IMG/VR virus record: IMGVR_UViG_3300045930_000120
Coordinates: 1 to 36,396 of that record
Reading direction: 5' to 3' (one strand)
Length of the DNA: 36,396 nucleotides
Source of the DNA: a virus
The position numbers and the translations under genes were made by a program. This document shows, in pieces, positions 5,852 to 12,917 of this stretch (within the stretch, counting starts at the first letter, position 1; each line of letters begins with the position of its first letter). The notes under the pieces are model-generated. The model saw only the letters and a list, made by a program, of their open reading frames with translations. It was not told where the DNA came from and did no database searches.

Positions 5852-6483
5852 GCCGCGGCGCAGATGGATTCTTGCGTGTTGGCGCTGGCCACCGACACGC
5901 TGACATTGCTGCCGGCCGTCGTCGCAGCCAGACTGGCGGCGGTGACGCGAAAGCTGCTGATCTGCAGGTCGTGGTCCTCGGTCAACCCCGACCATGTAAA
6001 GGCATTGCTTGAGTTGGCGGAAGCACAGCCGATCACCACGCCGCTGGCCGGGAAGTCGATCAGCACCGCCGGATCGTTGCCGGTGCCGGATGCGGTGTCG
6101 GTGGGCGTCGCCGAGGCATAGCTCGCGATTGTATAGACATGCATCGACTGGATCGACACCGCGCCGCTCACGGTGAAGGAAAAGGCGACCGAACCGCCGC
6201 TGGTCACCTCGCGATAAAGGATGCCGCAGCCGGTGCCGGTGGCGGCGCTGCCGCCGAACTGCACGGCGATCGTCGCCGCCGAGCCATCGATGCTGCCGCC
6301 GGTGATGGTACGGCCGGAGACGGTGCTGCGCACATGCTCGGCGCACATCACCACCAGCCGGGTGCCGGCGGCGGCGCCGATGTCGACATTGCCGCTGGCC
6401 ACGCCGATGGTGCCGCGATAGGTGAGCGTCGGCCCGGCCGGCGCAGCGGCGGCAAACCGGTACGGATTGAGCAGGAAGCTCAT
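5842..6483 (-). CDS. Ser/Thr/Ala-rich appendage protein
   Basis: A 213-residue protein beginning MSFLLNPYRFA, rich in Ser, Thr, Ala, Gly and Val with alternating beta-like patterns and no charged catalytic cluster. Its composition and stretches such as WSGLTEDHDLQISSFRVTAA resemble phage fibre-associated or decorating proteins. The first half of the large protein at 27601-28914 is of the same type. It sits directly after tail-fibre-like genes, and its start overlaps the small ORF upstream as ATGA. A virion appendage role is likely but not proven. Confidence 0.65.
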   Translation of the reverse strand: MSFLLNPYRFAAAAPAGPTLTYRGTIGVASGNVDIGAAAGTRLVVMCAEHVRSTVSGRTITGGSIDGSAATIAVQFGGSAATGTGCGILYREVTSGGSVAFSFTVSGAVSIQSMHVYTIASYASATPTDTASGTGNDPAVLIDFPASGVVIGCASANSSNAFTWSGLTEDHDLQISSFRVTAASLAATTAGSNVSVSVASANTQESICAAAWL

Positions 6484-6584
6484 GTGCGGGTTCCGATCAG
6501 CGTTGCTGCATAGAATATCGAGCGGGTGGCATCACGTTGCAGCAGCTTGGCAGCGAATACGGCGTGACTGCCACGCATGTTCAT
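6480..6584 (-). CDS. 34-residue ORF in the tail fibre cluster
   Basis: A short ORF whose stop overlaps the next start as ATGA, the junction used throughout this operon. GAGG lies eight bases before its second ATG (6578), so the protein is 34 or 32 residues. It ends in LIGTRT, the same six residues that end the 159-residue protein immediately upstream, although the codons differ. It fills the only gap in this part of the operon. Too short for a family call; probably a genuine small structural or accessory peptide. Confidence 0.5.
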   Translation of the reverse strand: MNMRGSHAVFAAKLLQRDATRSIFYAATLIGTRT

Positions 6585-6591
6585 CGCCTCG

Positions 6592-7071
6592 TCAAGTCCT
6601 AGTACCTATTAGAGCGATTTTCAGCCCTTTTGCCGTTCCATCCCCAACTTGCAAAATATCAACCCGCATCTCCGCATCATCCGCTAATGACGCATCGCTG
6701 ATAACAGCGGCGGTGGCGGCGGTGGTCGAGGTCTTCTCTGTATTATCAACTGTCAGTTTGGTGGACAAAATGGTTGTCCCACTTTCCATGATATCGACGG
6801 TGAAGGTCGAGCCGGAGGTCTGTGCGGTGGTGAGCGAGGCGCGCACCGCCGTCAGCGTGACGGCATCCGGCATCCGGAACGTGACCTTGGCCGTGCCGGT
6901 GGTGAGCGCCGTGGTCTCGTCCGAGCAGGCGACGATCAGTTCGAAGACGCCGCCGGCAGCCGCGGCGTAAAGCTCGGTGAAATTGTCGTTGGCCTTGTCG
7001 AAGGCATCACGGATCGGATCGCCGGTGCCATCGTTCGGTGCCGCGCCAATGTCGATTACTTGCTGTGCCAT
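6592..7071 (-). CDS. tail fibre-type protein
   Basis: A 159-residue protein. The N-terminus IDIGAAPNDGTGDPIRDAF followed by DKANDNFTELY (about 6-35) is a common motif of phage tail fibre and tail spike proteins. The remainder is beta-rich (about 40-150) with a Thr-rich stretch. ATG 7071 has GAGG about nine bases upstream and follows the tail-tip protein by four bases; the longer frame upstream is shadow sequence. It probably attaches to the tail tip and takes part in receptor binding. Confidence 0.75.
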   Translation of the reverse strand: MAQQVIDIGAAPNDGTGDPIRDAFDKANDNFTELYAAAAGGVFELIVACSDETTALTTGTAKVTFRMPDAVTLTAVRASLTTAQTSGSTFTVDIMESGTTILSTKLTVDNTEKTSTTAATAAVISDASLADDAEMRVDILQVGDGTAKGLKIALIGTRT

Positions 7072-7075
7072 TGTC

Positions 7076-10000
7076 TCAAGCCTCGTCCGCTGTATGCGCA
7101 ATCGTGTCGGCGGTGAGCACCGTGGTGTCGGCGGTGAAGTTCTCGACCTGCACATGCACGGCATAGCCCTGCAGCGAGTCCAGCGGGTCGCGTTCGGACG
7201 ACACCACGATATAGCCCTCGCTCTCGCCGCCGAAGTCAGCCGGATCGACATTCTGCGAGGTGCCGGCAATGCCGCTGTACGTGTGCAGCACGACACCGTC
7301 CATGTCGGTCAGCGTCACTGTCGTGGTCTGTCCGGTTTCCGGTGTCACATCGCCGTCCGTCCATGCCTTGACGATCGCTGTCTCGGTCTCCCGGTTGCGC
7401 CTGGCCCAAGTGACCGGGATCGGGTCGACGCCGATGCAGTCGACAAGGCCGGCAAAACCATCGTCGCCATTGACCTTGACGTTGGCCGGTCTGAGCGGCA
7501 GGTGCGGCCGGCCGGTCATGGTCGCCGAAACGATCGGTGCCGCCTCCGCATCGAGCAGACCGAGCGAGGTGCGGATCAGCGCCTTGTAGTCGACCGTTTC
7601 GCCCTCGGCGCGGATGAGAACATCGTCGGCGAACACCATGCCCTCGTCGATGAACCACACCGAAGCCCCGGCCGCCCACGCCCGCGGCACGGTGTCGAGC
7701 ACGCCACGCCGAAACGTATAGCCGCCCGCGCCAAAGCCGGTAATAAGGCACAGTTCCTGGTCGTCCTCGCCGGTCCCCTCGATCAGCATCAGGCCGCCCT
7801 CGACCGGGCCGCTGCCCTGGGTGCGATCGGGAAACGCCAGGATGGTCGAGGTGGCCTCGGCCGCCAGCGCGCCCGGCAGCGTGGCATGGCTGGCGATCGT
7901 CTTGGTGCCGATGTCGGCAAAGCCGGTGCTGCCGGCAGCGTCGGTGACCTCGCCGTAAAGCTCGAAACTGTCGGTGTCGCCGCCGTCCTCGGCCGCCAGC
8001 ACGCCGGCGAACACTTCCGGATAGTCCAGCCCTTCCAGCAGCGCCGCGTCGACCATGTTGATGGTGATGTAATAGGGCAGCGTGAGAACCAGCGAGAAAT
8101 CGGCCGGCGATGGCGCCTCGGAGCTATCCTCCCAGGCGGTTGCCGGCGGCAGCTCGTAATCGGCCAGCGCCAACGAGAAGACGTCCTCGACCAGCGAGGT
8201 GCGGACCATCGAATCGCCGGGCTTGCCGTAGTCGACCGGGCCGACCCGCATGACGATGGAATCAATGCCGTCCTCCGGTGAGTTCAACACGCAGCAGTCG
8301 CCGGGCAGCAGATCCCACGCAGTGCGGTTGATCTCCATGTCGCACTTGGCCAGCGGTGTCGATGCCGACCTGAGATCGCGCTGCGCCAGGCGCATGGCGA
8401 GATCGCTCCGTCTCACGCCGTAGTAGTTGCGGCCATCCGAGACGATGCCGCCCTGCTGCTCGATGTTGGCGAGATCCTGGGCAACGACCGTCTCGTTCTC
8501 CTCGTTCAGCGGCTGCGTCCATGTGACGATGATCTCGTTGATCGTCTCGCCCCACAACTTGCGCGAAAAGTTGGTGACCACCGCGTTGTCCGGCGTGAAT
8601 ACCGGCAGCGCCGGCACCGAATAGTCGTTGCGGATCAGCTTCAGCGTTAGAAGCCCGTTGCGCGGATTGACGAACAAGGTCGCCTCGATGTGGTCGAGCA
8701 CCTCGGAAATGAAGTCCTCGATCGCCGCCTGCTGGGTCCAGATCATCGACAGGCCGAAACCCTCGTTGTAGAGCGTCACCGCCGCCGCCTCGAAGCCAAT
8801 GACGTCAATCGCCGAGGTCGGCGCCCCCATCCCCCAGTCGGTGTTGATGAGGCATTCGAAAATGATGTGGGCGGGATTCGCGTCGAACGGTCCCAGCGGC
8901 ATCAGGAACCATGTCGAGCAGACCAGGTTGTGCTGCGCCATGAAGGCGCTGCCCCAGCGCGCATTGATGCCGCACCAGTCGTAGGGTTCATCCTTGTTGA
9001 CGTAAGCCGTGCTGTCGACGGTGATCGTCTTGACGGTCGCCAGCGTCGTCACGTTGAGCATGTAGAAGCGCGCCACGCCGATCGAACCGACCGGCATGTC
9101 CGGCACGCAGATGACATTGCCGCCGATTTCGCAGCGCTTGCCGAGCATGCCGCCCGGCAGGCCGATGCCGGCGCCGAGGTCGGTGCGCTGGCGCTTGAGA
9201 ACGGTGAGGTCGGGATTGAAGATCAGCAGGTCGCCATTGGTGCAGCAGATCAGCACCTCGTCGGACGATTGCAGGTAATGCACCCACCGCAGGCTGCGTC
9301 CGGCCATGCCCGCCGGCAGCGTTTCGCTCAGTGAAAATGTATCGCCCGCCCAGTCGACGAGGATAAAGCCGGTGGCGCTGGTATCGCCCTTGCAGTAGGC
9401 GTAACGGGTGCCCATCGAAATTTCGTCGACCAAGTGGCTGCCGCCGGCAAAGGTCCGCGGCTGCGACCACTCGACCTCCCAGGCGGCGCCCAGCCCCTTG
9501 CGCAGCAGAACCCACGGCCCGCCAAGAAGCGCCGGTCCCACATAGGCCAGCGCATAGCCGACGCCGTCGATGACGATGTCGTCCATGGCGAAGCCATAAT
9601 TGTAGTCGCTGCCGCCGGCAGCAATAATCCATGTATGCAGCGGAATCGTCTGAATGACCGCGAGCGATTCGCTGTAGAGACTGCGCACCGTAAACGATGT
9701 CGGGTCGGTTCCGCTCGCATCGCCGCCGGTGCGATGGAACAGTTCACCGTCCTCGGTGATATGGATGAGGCCGCCGGCGTACTGGTTGAACGTGCCGGGA
9801 TCAAAACTGCGCTCAGTGCCGGCCGGCAGGCTGTAGACATGGATGGTCCCGGCCGCGTCATTGGCATAGACATTCCAGTCCAGATGGGTGTCCCACTGGC
9901 CGGCATCGTTGCCGCTGCCGATGGCGCCGAAGTCGAGGCCCGGCCCGTCCATCAGCTCGCTCGATCGATAGATGCGCGCATAGAAGGCCGACAGGCCGAT

Positions 10001-10432
10001 CGGCGTCCGCGCCACCTCGACCCAGACGCCGGGCAAATATGGCGAATTGGCCTGCCAGTAGAAACTGGAGAGACCATGCGCGCCCGGTCCGGAGAAGAAC
10101 ACCGACGAGATGCCGCGATAGGCCGGCATTGTCGCCGCCGTGCGACCGTGCTTCTGCGCCAGGATTTCCGGCATCACCTGATCGTCCTGGCCAGGCAGCC
10201 AGGTGACGGAACCCGCCACGCCGCCTTCCTTCTTGAGGCCGCCGAACAGTTCGCCGAGATCCATCAGATAGGTGCCGAGGCCGGTAATGAACCGCGGCCA
10301 GGTCGGCATCCATGCCTGTTTTTCATTGATGATGATGTTCGACAAATAGTCGACCGGCCCCCAGCAAACCCCGAAATGAATCGACATGCCGTAGGTGGTG
10401 ACGTCCTGTTTCGGCTTTTTCTTCTTACCCAC
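7076..10432 (-). CDS. tail tip/host specificity protein
   Basis: A 1118-residue protein, the second largest block in the tail module, starting at GTG 10432 with AAGGA upstream. The N-terminus is very basic (GKKKKPKQD) and followed by GMSIHFGVCWGPVDYLSNI. The middle (about 480-800) has the pattern of tail hub proteins of the lambda J / GTA gp15 type, including an IIFECLINTDWGMGAP-like segment near 500. The C-terminal third is beta-rich and suited to receptor contact. It is preceded by three small to mid-sized tail-tip genes and followed by fibre genes, as expected for the central tip or baseplate hub. Domain limits are approximate. Confidence 0.85.
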   Translation of the reverse strand: MGKKKKPKQDVTTYGMSIHFGVCWGPVDYLSNIIINEKQAWMPTWPRFITGLGTYLMDLGELFGGLKKEGGVAGSVTWLPGQDDQVMPEILAQKHGRTAATMPAYRGISSVFFSGPGAHGLSSFYWQANSPYLPGVWVEVARTPIGLSAFYARIYRSSELMDGPGLDFGAIGSGNDAGQWDTHLDWNVYANDAAGTIHVYSLPAGTERSFDPGTFNQYAGGLIHITEDGELFHRTGGDASGTDPTSFTVRSLYSESLAVIQTIPLHTWIIAAGGSDYNYGFAMDDIVIDGVGYALAYVGPALLGGPWVLLRKGLGAAWEVEWSQPRTFAGGSHLVDEISMGTRYAYCKGDTSATGFILVDWAGDTFSLSETLPAGMAGRSLRWVHYLQSSDEVLICCTNGDLLIFNPDLTVLKRQRTDLGAGIGLPGGMLGKRCEIGGNVICVPDMPVGSIGVARFYMLNVTTLATVKTITVDSTAYVNKDEPYDWCGINARWGSAFMAQHNLVCSTWFLMPLGPFDANPAHIIFECLINTDWGMGAPTSAIDVIGFEAAAVTLYNEGFGLSMIWTQQAAIEDFISEVLDHIEATLFVNPRNGLLTLKLIRNDYSVPALPVFTPDNAVVTNFSRKLWGETINEIIVTWTQPLNEENETVVAQDLANIEQQGGIVSDGRNYYGVRRSDLAMRLAQRDLRSASTPLAKCDMEINRTAWDLLPGDCCVLNSPEDGIDSIVMRVGPVDYGKPGDSMVRTSLVEDVFSLALADYELPPATAWEDSSEAPSPADFSLVLTLPYYITINMVDAALLEGLDYPEVFAGVLAAEDGGDTDSFELYGEVTDAAGSTGFADIGTKTIASHATLPGALAAEATSTILAFPDRTQGSGPVEGGLMLIEGTGEDDQELCLITGFGAGGYTFRRGVLDTVPRAWAAGASVWFIDEGMVFADDVLIRAEGETVDYKALIRTSLGLLDAEAAPIVSATMTGRPHLPLRPANVKVNGDDGFAGLVDCIGVDPIPVTWARRNRETETAIVKAWTDGDVTPETGQTTTVTLTDMDGVVLHTYSGIAGTSQNVDPADFGGESEGYIVVSSERDPLDSLQGYAVHVQVENFTADTTVLTADTIAHTADEA

Positions 10433-10607
10433 GGCGTTCCTTCGCCTTCACGATATCGGCAGCGATGTCATCGCCGGATGCCAGGAATTTTTCAGTCGCA
10501 ATGCCGTTGCGGATGAAGTCCCTGAAGTCGAGGCCATGGCGGCCAAACCAGTCGCGCGTGCCTGCCACGCAATGCCCGGCGCGCCGCACATCGTCGATGG
10601 TGATCAT
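10425..10607 (-). CDS. small tail assembly protein
   Basis: A 60-residue protein beginning MITIDDVRRAGHCVAG, then RDWFGRHGLDFRDFIRNGI (about 18-36). Short proteins of this pattern stand just before the large tip protein in many siphoviruses, including D3112-like transposable phages. Its ATG overlaps the previous stop (ATGA) and its stop overlaps the next gene's start. No catalytic motif. The longer reading frame upstream of 10607 is antisense-like and rejected. Confidence 0.75.
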   Translation of the reverse strand: MITIDDVRRAGHCVAGTRDWFGRHGLDFRDFIRNGIATEKFLASGDDIAADIVKAKERRG

Positions 10608-10879
10608 GCGTTGATCTGGAATGTGTTCTTCTGCTTTTCGCCGAACCATAGAACGTTCAGTCCCTTGACGGTGAGCGTGCCGAAGACGACCGGCACCGGC
10701 TTGCCGGCCTCGGCCACCGGATTGTCGACGTCCTGCGCCTCCGGCGGCTTCGGCGTTTTCGGCTTCGGCCGCAGCAGGAAGGCAATGACCTGAAACGCAA
10801 TGGCGACCAGCAGCCAGATGAACCAGCCGCCGGTCTCGTCGCGCCAGAAACGCCGCAGGAGATCGAGCCAGCGTCTCAT
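10604..10879 (-). CDS. membrane-segment-containing tail tip protein
   Basis: A 91-residue protein with a basic N-terminus, one strongly hydrophobic segment (about 19-37, FIWLLVAIAFQVIAFLL), a Pro/Lys linker, and a C-terminal motif VPVVFGTLTVKGLNVLWFGE (about 62-81). That motif resembles the first strand region of tail hub proteins (V-x-Y/F-G-x-x-x-x-x-G-x-x-x-W). It may be a separately encoded N-terminal piece of the hub, with the hydrophobic part buried in the tip or used at entry. Confidence 0.7.
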   Translation of the reverse strand: MRRWLDLLRRFWRDETGGWFIWLLVAIAFQVIAFLLRPKPKTPKPPEAQDVDNPVAEAGKPVPVVFGTLTVKGLNVLWFGEKQKNTFQINA

Positions 10880-11718
10880 CAGTAATAGTTATTCCGGTAG
10901 CCGATCGGGTTCTTGGTCGGGATCCACGGACAGCCGCCATGGTTGTGGATGTTGTTGAACAGGTTCAGGCAGTCGTCCATCTGATGATTGCAGCCGAGAA
11001 TCACACTGACCGTGTCGGATGCAGCGAGATCCCGCAGCAGACCGCCGAGCGACAGCGTGTTGCCGCTGATCGACAGGATCTTTCTTTTCTCAAGGCCGCC
11101 GTCATCGTTGGTCCACTGCATAATGCCTTCGCGGAATTTCGATGGGTCAAAAGAACCGTTCCAGCCAGCACCGAGTGTCGCCGAGGTGCCGGACACCGAC
11201 GCCACCGTGGCGGTCACCGTCGAGGCCGCGCGATTGGCCCGGCACTGGTCGCCGTAAAGCACGTGCGGGCAGCCGAGCTGGTAGTGGCGCCGGAGTCCCG
11301 GCCGGCGCAGCGAGGAAGAAACCGGCTCGCAGGTGACCACGCATTCGTCGCCCTCGCGACCGACCGACAGCACGCGACCGGACCAGACGACCAGGAATTC
11401 CGGCGGATCGGTGTCGGTCAGATGGCCCTGGCGGATGATCAGCGTCACCGGCTCGGTTGGCGGATAGACGCGGAACATCTCCGAGAATTCGATGTCGCGC
11501 GGCAGGCGGATGGCGATGGTGGTGCGGTCGAGCGTGCCTGACGACACCACCGCATCGCGCATCACCGGCTCTGGATCGTAAGTGACATCATCCGAGACGA
11601 TCGCCTGCTCGGCATCGGTGACGGCGAAATAGGTCAGCGGCACCGCATTGTAGATGAACTGGTAGAGCGTCACCGGCATCGCCTTCTGGCGGCTGGTTTC
11701 TATGGGTGCGAAAGCCAT
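10879..11718 (-). CDS. tail protein, phage BR0599/DUF2163-like
   Basis: A 279-residue protein with the conserved C-terminal signature of this family: QLGCPHVLYGDQC (about 151-163) and later GCNHQMDDCLNLFNNIHNHG, a set of cysteines and histidines that suggests a metal or disulfide site. In GTAs and many siphoviruses this gene precedes the peptidase or hub genes and encodes a distal tail or hub component. It abuts the previous gene (TAA then ATG). Length and order agree with the family. Confidence 0.85.
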   Translation of the reverse strand: MAFAPIETSRQKAMPVTLYQFIYNAVPLTYFAVTDAEQAIVSDDVTYDPEPVMRDAVVSSGTLDRTTIAIRLPRDIEFSEMFRVYPPTEPVTLIIRQGHLTDTDPPEFLVVWSGRVLSVGREGDECVVTCEPVSSSLRRPGLRRHYQLGCPHVLYGDQCRANRAASTVTATVASVSGTSATLGAGWNGSFDPSKFREGIMQWTNDDGGLEKRKILSISGNTLSLGGLLRDLAASDTVSVILGCNHQMDDCLNLFNNIHNHGGCPWIPTKNPIGYRNNYY

Positions 11719-12912
11719 TTATTCCACCGCCAGGTTCTCGATCATTTGCATGGACAGCTTGATCTCGGCGATATCCTCGCGCGGCCACGACATGGTCATG
11801 GCATCGGAAGCAAACCGCCACACCGGCAGCCATGACACGAAATCGATGCCGTCCAGCGGCACCGTCTCGCTCCACGCCGGCGTCACTGTCAGCATCGAGT
11901 TGTCGTCCGAGGGATTGATCGCGGTGACGCTGCGGGTGAGCCAGCTGCCGTCCGTCTTCTTCACTCCGATGGCGTTCCAGATATTGCTGCCGGAATAGAC
12001 GGTATCGGTCTCGCTACCTTCGACGATCAGCGAGGTGCCACCGGAGGAAAAGCCGCCGGTCGCCACTAGGTCCGGCTGCCAGGTTGGCATGTAAAATTCG
12101 TGCTGGCGTCCCTTCATGCGGTCGAAGAAGGCGCGGATCTGGTCGGCGTGCTCGAAATCGCAAGCGGTGTACATGGCTTCGAACAGCCGCGTCGACCAGT
12201 TGATCGGAAAAAACCGCCGCACCCGGCCGAAGCCGAAGTCGACCGCGGCGGCGGCTTCCTGCACCCGATCGTTGCCGATTTCGGCCCAGCGGTTCGGCGT
12301 GACCAAAAAAACCTCGCGGCCAGCCAGCGTGGCGGCGGCGGTACCGGGATCCTCTATCGGCTCCGAGCCGGGATCGACATGGAAGGTGATCGAGGCCTCG
12401 ACCACATTGTGGGTGCGCGAGGTGAGCGGCGCTGGGATGGAAGGATCGAGATAGCCGGTGAGGGAAGGGGAAAGACGGGTCGGTGCCGGCCAGGCTTCGA
12501 CGTCGGTTTCCTCGAAACTGACGGTGGTGCCGGTGATGTCGTCCACGGTGCGGAAGGCAGTCCTGAAGCCGCTGTCGAGGATCAGCGTGGCGCCTTCGAA
12601 GATCCACGACGGCACCGGATCGATGGTGAGCGCGGAAAAGCCTGGTGGCAGGCCGTCGTCGAATTCGACGAAGCGCACCCGCTCCGGAATGGCCAGCGGC
12701 ATCCGCTGCGCCGTCACCATGGCGCGGTCAAAGGCGCGGGTGTTGTCGTCGCAGAGAGCGGACAGGTATTCGATGCGTTTGCGCGGCGTCTGTCGCAGCG
12801 CCCGCCGCTGCTCCTTGCCGTTGCGCGAGACGAGGATTTCGGTGCGGTATTCGCGCGTGACGTCATAGGTCGCCCGGTTGAAGGACGGCCCGAACGGGAA
12901 CAGCGTCGCCAA
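11719..12912 (-). CDS. tail tip structural protein
   Basis: A 397-residue protein directly after the tape measure gene, beta-rich, with an N-terminal segment KRIEYLSALCDDNTRAFDRA (about 45-64). By position it corresponds to a distal tail protein. The apparent start is TTG 12912, set inside a run of seven T and six bases after the tape measure stop; the next usable in-frame start would remove much of the conserved N-terminus. The unusual start and T run might lower or modulate its translation. Confidence 0.75.
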   Translation of the reverse strand: MATLFPFGPSFNRATYDVTREYRTEILVSRNGKEQRRALRQTPRKRIEYLSALCDDNTRAFDRAMVTAQRMPLAIPERVRFVEFDDGLPPGFSALTIDPVPSWIFEGATLILDSGFRTAFRTVDDITGTTVSFEETDVEAWPAPTRLSPSLTGYLDPSIPAPLTSRTHNVVEASITFHVDPGSEPIEDPGTAAATLAGREVFLVTPNRWAEIGNDRVQEAAAAVDFGFGRVRRFFPINWSTRLFEAMYTACDFEHADQIRAFFDRMKGRQHEFYMPTWQPDLVATGGFSSGGTSLIVEGSETDTVYSGSNIWNAIGVKKTDGSWLTRSVTAINPSDDNSMLTVTPAWSETVPLDGIDFVSWLPVWRFASDAMTMSWPREDIAEIKLSMQMIENLAVE

Positions 12913-12917
12913 AAAAA

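Noticed and set aside
6977-8281. 434-codon plus-strand open frame opposite the tail-tip gene
   Set aside because: Shadow of a gene with clear context; no ribosome binding site, and low-complexity shadow-like composition.
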